A stretch of 64,000 nt of DNA, taken from Mycolicibacterium litorale (GTDB taxonomy: Bacteria; Actinomycetota; Actinomycetes; Mycobacteriales; Mycobacteriaceae). The stretch covers positions 3,162,001-3,226,000 of the forward strand of contig CP019882.1 of the NCBI GenBank assembly GCA_002007745.1, in the 5' to 3' direction. A program made the translations under genes and the position numbers. Below the pieces are notes generated by a model. It was not told the DNA's origin. It did no database searches and worked only from the letters and a program-made list of their open reading frames with translations. Shown here piece after piece: positions 15,972 through 25,482 of this stretch. The stretch's first letter is position 1. Every line of letters starts with the position of its first letter.

Positions 15972-17147
15972 TCAGGGCCGCCAGCCGGTGGCCTCCGCCC
16001 AGGCCCAAGCTCGCCGGTAGGCGTCCAGGAACCACGGCTCCTTGGCCTCGGCGTAGCCTCCGATGCCGGCGTGCTGCTCGGCCGATCTCTTGACCGCCAG
16101 ATAGTCCGCCTGCACACCCGGGTTGGCCGTCAGCCACGCCACGAACAGCAGCGCGAATCGCTGGTTGGGCCAGCCGTCCACCCTGATGTGCACGTTGGTG
16201 GACCGGCCCGGATCACCTGAGGCATGAAACCGCTTGTGCCACAAGGCCGCATCGGTGCCCGCCTTCGGCACGTCGGAGGTGATGGCATCGACACGGGGAT
16301 AACCGGCCCGCAGCAGGTCCTCGGCCAGCTCGTCGGCCACCTCCAGCGAGGACACCGTCACCTGAACGTCGATGACGTCTTTGGCGTCCATGCCGGGCAC
16401 CGCCGTCGACCCGATGTGGTCGATGCGCACGGCCCGGTGCCCGCAGGCGGTGTTCAGCCGGGCCAGAATGCGCCGTGCCTGATCCGGCCAGGTGGGGTCG
16501 GCCGCCACCAGCTGTGGCACGGCATGCGCCGGTGTTCGGGCGCCCAGATTGTGCGCGAACGGCAGGATGCGCTGATACCACAGGCCGCGGGCCTGCTCGA
16601 CGAGCTCACCGGCACTGCCGGAGTTGTCCAGCCAGACATCGGCCACGGCGCGCCGCTGCTCCTCGGTGGCTTGAGCGGCGATGCGCGCCCTGGCGTCGGT
16701 CTCGCTGAAGCCCCGGTAGTCGATGAGCCGCCGCACCCGCAGCTCAGGGTCGGCATGCACGATCACCACCAACGGGAACATGGGCGCCATCTGGGACTCG
16801 ACCAGCAAGGGGATGTCCTCGACGATCACCGCGTCCTCGGCGGCCGCCGCGATCAACTCCGAGCGGCGGTGCGCCACCAGCGGGTGGACGATGCCGTTGA
16901 GCGTCTGGCGCTTGGTTTCGTCGCTGAACGCGATGGCGGCCAGGGCCGGGCGGTCCAGGGCGCCGTCAGGGGTGAGGATGTGCTCGCCGAACGCGTCGAC
17001 GAGCTTGGCCAAGCCCTCGGTGCCCGGCTGGACGACCTCGCGGGAGATGACGTCCCCGTCGACCACGATGCCGCCACATTCAGCGAACGTGGCCGACACC
17101 GTCGACTTTCCGGCGCCGATCCCGCCGGTCAAACCGATGCGCAGCAT
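15972..17147 (-). CDS. coaE: dephospho-CoA kinase fused to a GrpB/UPF0157 domain
   Basis: 391 residues. The N-terminal kinase (about 1-200) phosphorylates dephospho-CoA in the last step of CoA synthesis. It starts MLRIGLTGGIGAGKST with the P-loop, then VVDGDVISREVVQPG, IVEDIPLLVES and RRLIDYRGFSETDARARIAAQ. The C-terminal half (about 205-391) is a GrpB/UPF0157 nucleotidyltransferase-like domain (RIDHIGSTAVPGMDAKDVIDVQV). This fusion is normal for mycobacterial CoaE. The function of the second domain is not settled; a chaperone-like role has been proposed. Lies downstream of rpsA, separated by a terminator hairpin. Confidence 0.96.
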   Translation of the reverse strand: MLRIGLTGGIGAGKSTVSATFAECGGIVVDGDVISREVVQPGTEGLAKLVDAFGEHILTPDGALDRPALAAIAFSDETKRQTLNGIVHPLVAHRRSELIAAAAEDAVIVEDIPLLVESQMAPMFPLVVIVHADPELRVRRLIDYRGFSETDARARIAAQATEEQRRAVADVWLDNSGSAGELVEQARGLWYQRILPFAHNLGARTPAHAVPQLVAADPTWPDQARRILARLNTACGHRAVRIDHIGSTAVPGMDAKDVIDVQVTVSSLEVADELAEDLLRAGYPRVDAITSDVPKAGTDAALWHKRFHASGDPGRSTNVHIRVDGWPNQRFALLFVAWLTANPGVQADYLAVKRSAEQHAGIGGYAEAKEPWFLDAYRRAWAWAEATGWRP

Positions 17148-17169
17148 TTGTGACTCCTCATAGACGAAA

Positions 17170-17201
17170 CCGCGCAGGAAGCCCGAAGACTTCCTGCGCG
17201 G
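17170..17201 (-). terminator. hairpin between rpsA and coaE
   Basis: A perfect 11-bp stem, CCGCGCAGGAA with TTCCTGCGCGG, and a 10-base loop, 21 bases after the rpsA stop. There is no long T run, as is common in mycobacteria. It probably ends or attenuates the strong rpsA transcript before coaE. Confidence 0.75.
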
Positions 17202-17222
17202 TCCAATCTCGACAGACGAGAG

Positions 17223-18674
17223 TTAGGCGTTACCCGCCAGCTTCTCGCGCAGAGCGGCGAGCTGAGCATCGCTGGCCAGCGAACCGCCGGCCGACTCACC
17301 CGAACTCGACGAGGACGACGACGAGCCGTTTCCAGCGGGCCGCTCGGCCGCCTCGGCCTCAGCCTTGGCGAACTTCTCCATCTGCGCGGTGTGCATCTTG
17401 TGCCGGCGCTCGGCCTCGGCGTAGCGGGCCTCCCACTCGGTGCGCTGCTTGTCGAAGCCTTCGAGCCATTCGTTGGTCTCGGCGTCGAAGCCCTCGGGGA
17501 AGATGTAGTTGCCCGCATCGTCGTAGCTGTCGGCCATGCCGTACTTCGAGGGGTCGAACTCCTCGGTGTAGTCCTCGTTGGCCTGCTTGAGGCTCAGCGA
17601 GATACGGCGGCGCTCCAGGTCGATGTCGATGACCTTGACCATGGCGTCGTCGCCGACCTGCACGACCTGATCCGGGACCTCCACGTGGCGCTCGGCCAGC
17701 TCGGAGATGTGCACCAGACCCTCGATGCCCTCCTCGACGCGGACGAACGCGCCGAACGGCACCAGCTTGGTGACCTTGCCCGGCACGATCTGGCCGATCG
17801 CGTGGGTGCGGGCGAAGTGACGCCACGGGTCTTCCTGAGTCGCCTTGAGCGAGAGCGAAACACGCTCGCGGTCCATGTCGACGTCGAGCACCTCGACGGT
17901 CACCTCGTCGCCCACCTGAACCACCTCGGACGGGTGGTCGATGTGCTTCCAGGACAGCTCGGAGACGTGCACCAGACCGTCGACCCCACCGAGGTCCACG
18001 AACGCGCCGAAGTTGACGATCGAGGACACCACGCCCTTGCGGATGGCGCCCTTCTGCAGCTGGTTGAGGAACTCGCTGCGCACCTCGGACTGGGTCTGCT
18101 CCAGCCAGGCGCGACGGCTCAGGACCACGTTGTTGCGGTTCTTGTCCAGCTCGATGATCTTGGCCTCGATCTCCTTGCCGATGTAGGGCTGGAGATCGCG
18201 GACCCGGCGCATCTCGACCAGGGAGGCGGGCAGGAAGCCGCGCAGGCCGATGTCGAGGATCAGGCCGCCCTTGACGACCTCGATGACGGTGCCCTTGACG
18301 GCCTCGTCCTTCTCCTTGAGTGCCTCGATGGTGCCCCAGGCGCGCTCGTACTGGGCACGCTTCTTGGACAGGATCAGGCGGCCTTCTTTGTCCTCCTTGG
18401 TGAGGACGAGAGCTTCCACCTTGTCGCCGACGGACACAACCTCATTGGGGTCGACGTCGTGCTTGATGGAAAGTTCGCGGGAAGGGATGACACCCTCGGT
18501 CTTGTAGCCGATGTCGAGGAGGACCTCGTCCCGGTCGACCTTGACGATCGTCCCCTCGACGATGTCGCCATCGTTGAAGTATTTGATGGTTTTGTCGATG
18601 GCGGCGAGGAAGTCCTCAGCCGAGCCGATGTCGTTGACGGCTACTTGCGGCGAGGTGACGGTGGGACTTGGCAT
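17223..18674 (-). CDS. rpsA: 30S ribosomal protein S1
   Basis: 483 residues with four S1 RNA-binding domains, starting roughly at residues 36 (GDIVEGTIVKVDRDEVLLDIG), 122 (GTVIEVVKGGLILDIG), 209 (GVVSSIVNFGAFVDLGG) and 294 (GKVTKLVPFGAFVRVEEG). The C-terminal tail is acidic, Ser-rich and ends LREKLAGNA, typical of actinobacterial S1. Binds mRNA on the 30S subunit and helps trans-translation. ATG 18674 (MPSPTVTSPQVAVNDIG) is the conserved start; the frame extended to 18839 is non-coding. About 215 bases of leader separate it from the divergent prsW gene. The terminal region was proposed as a pyrazinoic-acid target in M. tuberculosis, a claim later contested. Confidence 0.97.
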   Translation of the reverse strand: MPSPTVTSPQVAVNDIGSAEDFLAAIDKTIKYFNDGDIVEGTIVKVDRDEVLLDIGYKTEGVIPSRELSIKHDVDPNEVVSVGDKVEALVLTKEDKEGRLILSKKRAQYERAWGTIEALKEKDEAVKGTVIEVVKGGLILDIGLRGFLPASLVEMRRVRDLQPYIGKEIEAKIIELDKNRNNVVLSRRAWLEQTQSEVRSEFLNQLQKGAIRKGVVSSIVNFGAFVDLGGVDGLVHVSELSWKHIDHPSEVVQVGDEVTVEVLDVDMDRERVSLSLKATQEDPWRHFARTHAIGQIVPGKVTKLVPFGAFVRVEEGIEGLVHISELAERHVEVPDQVVQVGDDAMVKVIDIDLERRRISLSLKQANEDYTEEFDPSKYGMADSYDDAGNYIFPEGFDAETNEWLEGFDKQRTEWEARYAEAERRHKMHTAQMEKFAKAEAEAAERPAGNGSSSSSSSSGESAGGSLASDAQLAALREKLAGNA

Positions 18675-18888
18675 ATTGTTGGGTTGCTCCGGACAGGGTG
18701 AATCGTAGGGACAGGGTTGTGGAGATGTGCCTGCACGGTGCCCGTCAGACTGTCCATCGGATAGCCCATGGGTACGCACACAGGTACCTTCAGAGCGTAC
18801 TCGACTAGGCACACGCTGGACAAACTCGGGTCCCGGCACGGCTCGCCGGAGCCGGTGCGGCGGGCTGGCCTCGTAATACTCTGCCCTG

Positions 18889-20030
18889 GTGACCTACGCC
18901 ACCACACCGCCGCTGCCCCGGCCGATCCGGAAGGTGGGCGCGCCGCTGGCGGTGATCATCGTCCTGGGCACCCTGGCCGGGCTGATCCTGATCCTGCTGA
19001 CCGCGGTGAACCCGGCCGGCACCGCGATCGGATTCACCCTGTCCACGGCGGCGATGGCGCTGGTGCTGCTCTGCTATCTGTGGCTGGACCGCTGGGAGCC
19101 CGAACCGCCCCGGCTGTTGGTGCTGGCTTTCCTGTGGGGGCATCGGTGGCGATTCTGGCATCGGTCGTGCTCGAACTCGTGGTGGAGAAGTCGGTGAATC
19201 CCGGCGGGGAGGAAGCCGGCTTCTTCACCGTCGCGGTCGCCGCACCGGTGATCGAAGAGGCCGCCAAGGGGCTCTTTCTGCTGCTGATGATGACCGGGGT
19301 GCGCCGCAACGAGCTGAACTCGCTGACCGACTGCCTGGTGTACGCCGGCGTGACGGCCGCCGGGTTCGCCTGGCTGGAGGACATCTTCTACATCGCCGAC
19401 GGTGGATCGCTGGCCGGTTCGCTGGGTACCGCCGCCATGCGCCTCGTGATGGGACCATTCGCGCACCCGCTGTTCACCACGTTCACCGGCATCGGGGTGT
19501 ATTTCGCTCTGCAGCATCGCAATACGTGGGTCAGGCTCGGCTGCGTCCTGCTCGGCTACCTCGGTGCGGTGATCATGCACGCATTGTGGAACGGCTCGGC
19601 GCTGGTCAGCGTCGGCGCCTACTTCGGGCTGTATGTGGTGTGGATGATGCCGGTGTTCGGCCTGGCCATCGCGCTGGCGGTGCACAGTCGACGGCGCGAG
19701 CAGCGGATCGTCGCCGAGAAGGTGCCCGGGATGGTCGCCGCCGGCCTGATCACCCCGGCCGAGGCAGTCTGGCTGGGCTCGATCAGCAGCCGTAAGCAGG
19801 CGGTGGCCGCCGCCACCCGGTTCGGCGGCCGCGCCGCCGGCAGCGGGGTCAAGAAGTTCGCCGTGCAGGCTGTCGAACTGGCCTTCGTGCGTGACCGGAT
19901 CGACCGCGGCTTCGGCGACGCCAGGGTGTCGGCGCTGCTGCAGGAGGAGGTCGACGGGCTGGTCGCCAGCCGGGCCGCGGCGGGGCCAGCGCTGCACTGG
20001 CTGAACGGATTTCGTCCGCAACCGAGGTAG
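18889..20030 (+). pseudogene. PrsW-family intramembrane metalloprotease, frameshifted
   Basis: The N-terminal frame from GTG 18889 (MTYATTPPLPRPIRKVGAPL) has three hydrophobic segments and WLDRWEPEPPRLL, then breaks after LAFLWG. Skipping to the next frame gives ASVAILASVVLELVVEKS and the PrsW core: APVIEEAAKGLFLL with the active-site glutamates, YAGVTAAGFAWLEDIFYI, FAHPLFTTFTGIGVYFA and VIMHALWNGSAL. The break is at a run of five G (19136-19140) where six would restore the frame. Total length is 1142 bases, one short of a multiple of three. PrsW-type proteases cleave membrane proteins such as anti-sigma factors; the substrate here is unknown. Probably intact in the living genome. Confidence 0.8.
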
Positions 20031-20074
20031 GTTTTGTCAGCCGATTGCTAGATTCGCCCCCTACCTTCGCGGGC

Positions 20075-20743
20075 ATGATCCAGCACATCCTGGAATACGC
20101 CGGGATCGCCGTCCTGGCCACCTCCGGTGCGGTGGTCGGCATCCGCAAGGGGTTCGACCTGTTCGGCATCGCCGTGCTCGCGGCACTGACCGGGATCGGC
20201 GGCAACCTGCTGCGCGACGTCCTGCTGGGAGTGTTCCCGCCTGCGTCGCTGCAGCGCTGGGCGCCCATCACGGTGTGCTTCGTGGCCGCACTGCTGACCA
20301 CGGCGTTCGCCAAGCTCGTGATCAAGCTCAACCAGCTCGTCCTGGTGCTCGACGCCATCGGGATGGGGTTCTTCGCGACCACGGGCGCGGCGATATCCGT
20401 CGACCACGGCGCCAGCTTTTTCGCGGCCGCACTGCTGGGCATGGTGTCGGCCATCGCCGGCACCATCATGCGCGACATCGTCGCGCGCGATGTGCCGATG
20501 GTCATGGGTCCCGACGACATGTACGCCGCACCCGCGATGCTCGGTGCGGTCATCTACGTCGCCATCGACTCGGCCGGCTCACAGTGGCTGGGCGTCGCGG
20601 TCGGATCGCTGGTGGCGACACTGTTACGGCTGGCCGCGATCACCTTCCACTGGCGTCTGCCCACCGGGCCGCGGGAATTGCACGTGCGACCCGAGCCCAA
20701 CGCCTGCCCTCAGTGCGCGGCCGCGTCCCAGCTGGGGCCGTAG
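20075..20743 (+). CDS. TRIC channel / UPF0126 (YicG-type) membrane protein
   Basis: 222 residues from ATG 20075 (MIQHILEYAGIAVLATSGAVVG). Two homologous three-helix repeats are seen. The first contains GIRKGFDLFGIAVLAALTGIGGNLLRDVLLG, the second DAIGMGFFATTGA...GMVSAIAGTIMRDIVARD. The G-G-x-x-R-D motif at each repeat is the family signature; prokaryotic members form homotrimeric cation channels. The C-terminus adds a short Cys-containing tail (NACPQCAAASQLGP). A TTG at 20045 could add ten residues. Its 3' end overlaps polA tail to tail by 34 bases. Confidence 0.87.
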   Translation: MIQHILEYAGIAVLATSGAVVGIRKGFDLFGIAVLAALTGIGGNLLRDVLLGVFPPASLQRWAPITVCFVAALLTTAFAKLVIKLNQLVLVLDAIGMGFFATTGAAISVDHGASFFAAALLGMVSAIAGTIMRDIVARDVPMVMGPDDMYAAPAMLGAVIYVAIDSAGSQWLGVAVGSLVATLLRLAAITFHWRLPTGPRELHVRPEPNACPQCAAASQLGP

Positions 20744-23457
20744 CCCACCGACACCTCGAGCGGAACATCCAGCGGATAGGCGCCGCCCATCTTGTCGCGC
20801 ACCAGTTCCTCGACGGCGTCCCGCTCCCCCGGCGCCACCTCGAGCAGCAGTTCGTCGTGCACCTGCAGCAGCATCCGCGACCGCAGCCCGGACCCGCGCA
20901 GCGCCGCATCCACCTGAATCATGGCCACCTTGATGATGTCGGCCGCGCTGCCCTGGATCGGGGCGTTGAGCGCCGCCCGTTCGGCTGCCTCGCGCACCTG
21001 ACGGTTGCTGCTGTCCAGCTCCGGCAGGTAACGCCGCCGGCCCAGCACGGTCGAGGTGTAGCCGTCCTTACGCGCCTGATCGACGATGTCGCGGAGGTAG
21101 TCGCGGATGCCGCCGAATCGCGCGAAGTACTGGTCCATCTGGACCTTGGCTTCCTCGGTGCTGATCTTCAGCTGGGCCGACAGGCCGTAGGCGCTCAGTC
21201 CGTAGGCCAGGCCGTAGGACATCGCCTTGACCCGCCGCCGCAATTCCGGGGTGACCTCGTCGATCGGGACGTCGAACGCCCGCGACGCGACGAACGAATG
21301 CAGGTCCTCCCCGGTGCGGAACGCCTCGATCAGGCCTTCGTCCTTGGACAGGTGCGCCATGATCCGCATCTCGATCTGGCTGTAGTCCGCCGACATCAGT
21401 TCGGCGTATTCGATGCCGTCTGCGGAGCCGACGACGAGAGCGTCGCGGATCCGCCGTCCGGCATCGGTGCGGATCGGAATGTTCTGCAGGTTCGGCTCGG
21501 TGGAAGAAAGCCTGCCAGTGGCCGCGATGGTCTGGTTGAACGTGGTGTGGATGCGGCCGTCGGCGGCCACCGACTTCAGCAGCCCGTCGACGGTGACCTT
21601 GAGCCGGGTCGCGTCGCGGTGGTTGAGCAGATGCTCGAGGAACGGGTGCCCGGTCTTGTCGAACAGCGACTGCAGGGCGTCCGCATCGGTGGTGTAACCG
21701 GTCTTGGTGCGTTTGGTCTTCGGCATCCCCAGCTCGTCGAACAGCACCACCTGCAACTGCTTGGGCGAGCCGAGGTTGATCTGCTTGCCGATCACCTCGT
21801 AGGCCGCGTCGGCGGCCTCGCGGATCTGATCGCCGAATTCGCGCTGCAGCGTCTCGAGCTTGTCCAGGTCCACGGCGACGCCGGCGGTTTCCATCTCCGC
21901 CAGGACCGCCTGCACCGGGAGTTCCATCTGGCCCAGCAGCGACGCCGAGTCGATGCGCTCCAACTCCTCATCCAGCGCGACGGCCAGATCGGCCACCGCG
22001 CGCGCCCGCAGAATGACCGTCTGCACCGCCTGCTCGTCGACCCCGTCACTGTCATCAAGCAGCGAAAGCTGTTGCTGCTCAGGGTTGTCCGCGCGCAGCT
22101 CCCGGCGCAGGTAACGCAGAGAAAGGTCGTCGAGGGCGAAGCTGCGCTGCCCAGGGCGCACCAGGTAGGCCGCCAGTGCGGTGTCGGAGGTGACCCCCGC
22201 CAGCTGCCAACCTCGGCCGGCCAGGTCATGCATGGCGATCTTGGCCTCGTGCAACGCCTTCGGCGCAGTCGGGTCGGCCAGCCACGCGCCCAGGGCGGCT
22301 TCGTCCTCCGACGTCAGCGTGGCGGTGTCCAAGTAGGCGCCCTCGCCGTCGGCGGCGGCGATGGCCAGCGCGGTGGCATCTCCGTCGTAGACCTGGTGGG
22401 TTCCCACGACCGCGACGCCGGAACGGCTGCCGTCACGGGCATGCTCGGCCAGCCACGCCGCCACGGTGCCGGGCTCGAGGGCACCGCCGCGCACCTCGAA
22501 ACCTTCGTCGACCTCGGGTTCGACGGCGGCCAGGGTGTCGAAGAGCCGGTCGCGCAGCACCCGGAACTCCAGGTCGTCGAAGAGCCGGTGGATCTGGTCC
22601 CGGTCCCATGGCTGCATCCGCAATGTGTCGGGGGTCTGCGGTAGCGGAACGTCCTTCACCAGATCGGTGAGCTCCCGGTTGAGCACGACGCTGGACAGGT
22701 TGGCGCGCAAGGCATCTCCCACCTTGCCGCGCACCGAGTCAACGTTGTCGACCAGGCCCTGCAACGAGCCGTATTCGGTGATCCATTTGGCCGCGGTCTT
22801 CTCCCCGACACCGGGAATCCCGGGCAGGTTGTCGCTCGGGTCGCCGCGCAGCGCCGCGAAGTCGGGGTACTGCGCCGGGGTCAGGCCGTATTTCTCCACC
22901 ACCGCGTCCGGGGTGAAACGGGTCAGGTCGCTGACTCCCTTGCGCGGGTACAGGACCGTGACGTCCGGGCTGACCAGCTGCAACGAGTCGCGGTCGCCGG
23001 TGACCACCAGAACCCGGTAGCCCTCCTGCTCGGCCTGGGTGGCCAGGGTGGCGATGATGTCGTCGGCTTCGAACCCCGGCTCGGCCAGCACCGTGATGCC
23101 GAGTGCGACCAGCACCTCTTTGGTGATGTCGATCTGGCCGCGAAATTCGTCGGGCGTGGCCGACCGGTTGGCTTTGTACTCCGGGTAGCGGTCGGCCCGG
23201 AACGTCTGGCGCGACACGTCGAAGGCGGCAGCGACGTGCGTGGGCTGTTCGTCGCGCAGCAGGTTGATCAGCATGGCGGTGAACCCGTACACCGCGTTGG
23301 TGGTCAACCCGTTCTTGGTCTTGAAGTTCTCGGCGGGCAGCGCGTAGAACGCCCGGAACGCCAGCGAATTGCCGTCGAGGAGCAGCAGAGTGTGCTTGCC
23401 CTCGCCCTTGTCCGATGTGGTCGGGGCACTGCCTGCGGCGGTCTTGGCTGGGCTCAC
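20710..23457 (-). CDS. polA: DNA polymerase I
   Basis: 915 residues. The N-terminal 5'-3' exonuclease (LLLLDGNSLAFRAFYAL, FEADDIIATLATQ, VVTGDRDSLQLV, GDPSDNLPGIPGVGEKTA) covers about 20-310. The middle 3'-5' exonuclease-like region lacks the proofreading motifs, as in other mycobacterial PolA. The polymerase domain has motif A DYSQIEMRIMAHLSK, the O-helix RRRVKAMSYGLAYGLSAYGL and motif C LQVHDELLLEV. Functions in Okazaki fragment processing and excision repair gap filling. Start MSPAKTAAGSAPTTSDKGEGKH. It is divergent from the DUF35 gene across a 102-base gap holding a KstR-like operator. Confidence 0.98.
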   Translation of the reverse strand: MSPAKTAAGSAPTTSDKGEGKHTLLLLDGNSLAFRAFYALPAENFKTKNGLTTNAVYGFTAMLINLLRDEQPTHVAAAFDVSRQTFRADRYPEYKANRSATPDEFRGQIDITKEVLVALGITVLAEPGFEADDIIATLATQAEQEGYRVLVVTGDRDSLQLVSPDVTVLYPRKGVSDLTRFTPDAVVEKYGLTPAQYPDFAALRGDPSDNLPGIPGVGEKTAAKWITEYGSLQGLVDNVDSVRGKVGDALRANLSSVVLNRELTDLVKDVPLPQTPDTLRMQPWDRDQIHRLFDDLEFRVLRDRLFDTLAAVEPEVDEGFEVRGGALEPGTVAAWLAEHARDGSRSGVAVVGTHQVYDGDATALAIAAADGEGAYLDTATLTSEDEAALGAWLADPTAPKALHEAKIAMHDLAGRGWQLAGVTSDTALAAYLVRPGQRSFALDDLSLRYLRRELRADNPEQQQLSLLDDSDGVDEQAVQTVILRARAVADLAVALDEELERIDSASLLGQMELPVQAVLAEMETAGVAVDLDKLETLQREFGDQIREAADAAYEVIGKQINLGSPKQLQVVLFDELGMPKTKRTKTGYTTDADALQSLFDKTGHPFLEHLLNHRDATRLKVTVDGLLKSVAADGRIHTTFNQTIAATGRLSSTEPNLQNIPIRTDAGRRIRDALVVGSADGIEYAELMSADYSQIEMRIMAHLSKDEGLIEAFRTGEDLHSFVASRAFDVPIDEVTPELRRRVKAMSYGLAYGLSAYGLSAQLKISTEEAKVQMDQYFARFGGIRDYLRDIVDQARKDGYTSTVLGRRRYLPELDSSNRQVREAAERAALNAPIQGSAADIIKVAMIQVDAALRGSGLRSRMLLQVHDELLLEVAPGERDAVEELVRDKMGGAYPLDVPLEVSVGYGPSWDAAAH

Positions 23458-23513
23458 GCCTTTACTCTAGGCATCGCCGCCGACAGACAATCATCAACTC
23501 CGGACAGTTAAAC

Positions 23514-23527
23514 TGGAACATGTTTCA
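23514..23527. promoter_or_regulatory. KstR-like operator
   Basis: TGGAACATGTTTCA fits the KstR consensus TnnAACnnGTTnnA exactly. It lies at the centre of a 20-bp near-palindrome (23511-23530) with one mismatched pair. It sits 33 bases before the DUF35 start and 57 before polA. As I recall, the orthologues Rv1628c-Rv1627c belong to the cholesterol-responsive KstR regulon. Confidence 0.65.
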
Positions 23528-23559
23528 GTTCCACGACACGCATCGCATACGATGAGCCC

Positions 23560-24009
23560 GTGCCAGCTTCTCCAGACGCGCCCACTCAACTACCGGCTGT
23601 TGAGGGTTGGTGGGATTACGACGATGCCGGTGTTCCCCATCTGGTCGGGGGGAAGTGTCCGCAGTGCGGGACTTATGTGTTCCCGCCCCGGGAGAACAAT
23701 TGTCCGAACCCGGCCTGTGACAGTGATGTGCTCGAGGCCGTCGCGCTGTCGCGGCGGGGCACGGTGTGGAGTTACACCGAAAACCGGTACGCACCACCGC
23801 CGCCGTACCCCTCACCGGACCCGTTCGAACCGTTCGCGGTGGCCGCTGTCGAGCTCGCCGACGAGGGACTGATCGTGCTGGGCAAGGTGGTCGAGGGCAC
23901 CCTGGCCGCCGATTTACAGGTCGGCATGCTCGTGGAGCTGACCACCATGGTTCTCTACACCGACGACGAAGGCGTCGAGCGCCTCACCTACGCCTGGAAG
24001 GCCCTCTGA
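23560..24009 (+). CDS. DUF35 zinc-ribbon/OB-fold acyl-CoA-associated protein (Rv1628c-like)
   Basis: 149 residues from GTG 23560. An N-terminal zinc ribbon (GGKCPQCGTYVFPPRENNCPNPAC, four cysteines near positions 34-54) is followed by an OB fold (RRGTVWSYTENRYAPPPPYPS, FAVAAVELADEGLIVLGKV). Such proteins pair with lipid-transfer thiolases and act as a required partner, for example in steroid side-chain aldol cleavage by Ltp2-type enzymes. The stop overlaps the thiolase ATG, so the two are coupled. The upstream KstR-like box suggests induction by sterols. Confidence 0.9.
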   Translation: MPASPDAPTQLPAVEGWWDYDDAGVPHLVGGKCPQCGTYVFPPRENNCPNPACDSDVLEAVALSRRGTVWSYTENRYAPPPPYPSPDPFEPFAVAAVELADEGLIVLGKVVEGTLAADLQVGMLVELTTMVLYTDDEGVERLTYAWKAL

Positions 24010-25206
24010 TGGCACCTGAACCGGTTTACATCCTGGGTGCGGGGATGCACCCGTGGGGCAAATGGGGCCGCGACTTCACCGAATACGGTGTCATCGCCGC
24101 CCGCGCCGCCCTGGCCGACGCCGGCCTGGACTGGCGCCAGATCCAACTGGTCGCCGGCGCAGACACCATCCGCAACGGCTACCCCGGCTTCGTCGCCGGG
24201 GCGACCTTCGCCCAAAAACTCGGCTGGAACGGCATCCCGATCACCTCCAGCTACGCCGCCTGCGCCTCGGGTTCCCAAGCCCTGCAGTCCGCCCGCGCCC
24301 AAATCCTGGCCGGGCTGTGCGACGTCGCACTGGTCATCGGCGCCGACACCACCCCCAAAGGATTCTTCGCCCCGGTCGGCGGAGAGCGTCGCAACGATCC
24401 CGACTGGCAGCGCTTCCACCTGATCGGCGCCACCAACACCGTCTACTTCGCCCTGCTCGCGCGCCGCCGGATGGACCTCTACGGCGCCACCTTGGCAGAC
24501 TTCGCCGCGGTCAAGGTCAAAAACGCCCGCCACGGCCTCAACAACCCCTACGCCCGTTACCGCAAAGAAGCCACCGTCGAGGACGTGCTGGCCAGCCCGG
24601 TGGTCTCCGACCCCCTGCGCCTGCTCGACATCTGCGCCACCTCCGACGGCGCCGCCGCACTCATCGTCGCCTCCAAGTCGTTCGCCGAAAAACACCTCGG
24701 CTCACTCAAGGGCGTCCCCTCGGTACGCGCGGTCAGCCTGCAAAGCCCGCAATACCCCAGCATCTGCCCGAACTGCCCGATATCGCCACCGACTCCACCG
24801 CCGTGGTGCCCGGCCCGCAACGGGTGTTCAAAGACCAGATCCTCGATGCCGCCTACACCGAAGCCGGCATCGGCCCGAAGACCTGTCCCTGGCCGAGGTC
24901 TACGACCTGTCCACCGCCCTGGAACTCGACTGGTACGAGCATCTCGGGCTGTGCGCCAAGGGCGAGGCCGAACAGCTGTTGCGCAGCGGGGCCACCACCA
25001 TCGGCGGCCGGGTCCCGGTCAACGCCTCCGGCGGCCTGGCCTCCTTCGGCGAAGCCATCCCCGCCCAAGCCATCGCCCAGGTCTGCGAACTCACCTGGCA
25101 ACTCAAAGGCCAAGCCACCGGCCGCCAAGTCGAAGGCGCCACCGTCGGCGTCACCGCCAACCAAGGCCTCTTCGGCCACGGCTCCTCGGTCATCGTCGCC
25201 ACGTAG
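24009..25206 (+). pseudogene. lipid-transfer protein / thiolase (Rv1627c-like), two frameshifts
   Basis: Starts at ATG 24009 (MAPEPVYILGAGMHPWGKWGRDF). Seen: the thiolase nucleophile SYAACASGSQAL, DVALVIGADTTPKGFF, HARHGLNNPY-like NARHGLNNPYARY, and LDICATSDGAAALIVAS. The frame breaks near 24757 (tacccca, one C missing), continues as HLPELPDIATDSTAVVPGPQ and LDAAYTEAGIGPK, and breaks again near 24883 (one G missing). It then resumes as LSLAEVYDLSTALELDWYEHLG and ends with NASGGLASFGEAIPAQ and VTANQGLFGHGSSV. Length is 1198 bases, two short of 400 codons. Active-site Cys and the C-terminal His motif remain, so it is probably functional in the organism. Likely role: sterol or lipid side-chain degradation with the DUF35 partner. 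Confidence 0.85.
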
Positions 25207-25215
25207 GCTCGGCCG

Positions 25216-25443
25216 GTGGCCGAGACCGTCGTCGTCACCGTCAAGCCCGGCAGCCGCAAAGGCCCGCTGGTCGAGACCGGCGCCGACGGGGCGATGACGG
25301 TCTACGTCCGGGAGCGGGCCGTCGAGGGCAAGGCCACCGAAGCGGCAATGCGGCTTCTCGCCGAGCATCTCGACGTGCCGCGCAGCCGCATCCGACTGGT
25401 CTCGGGTGCTACCTCGCGGATCAAGCGCGTCAGCATCGACTGA
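25216..25443 (+). CDS. DUF167 (YggU-type) protein
   Basis: 75 residues from GTG 25216. MAETVVVTVKPGSRKGPLVE, VYVRERAVEGKATEAAMRLLAEHL and SRIRLVSGATSRIKRVSI match the small alpha/beta DUF167 family exactly in order (KPGSRK, GKAN/T-x-A, SG-x-x-S-R-x-K). No biochemical role is established. Follows the thiolase by 9 bases on the same strand. Confidence 0.9.
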   Translation: MAETVVVTVKPGSRKGPLVETGADGAMTVYVRERAVEGKATEAAMRLLAEHLDVPRSRIRLVSGATSRIKRVSID

Positions 25444-25482
25444 GCGAAGGCAACGGGCGGTCGGCGCCGTTACAGTCGTCGG

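Noticed and set aside
18768..20030. 420-residue single frame as the true PrsW start
   Set aside because: Its first 120 residues are an Arg/Gly/Pro-rich misreading. The hydrophobic N-terminus is in the other frame from 18889, so a frameshift explains it better.
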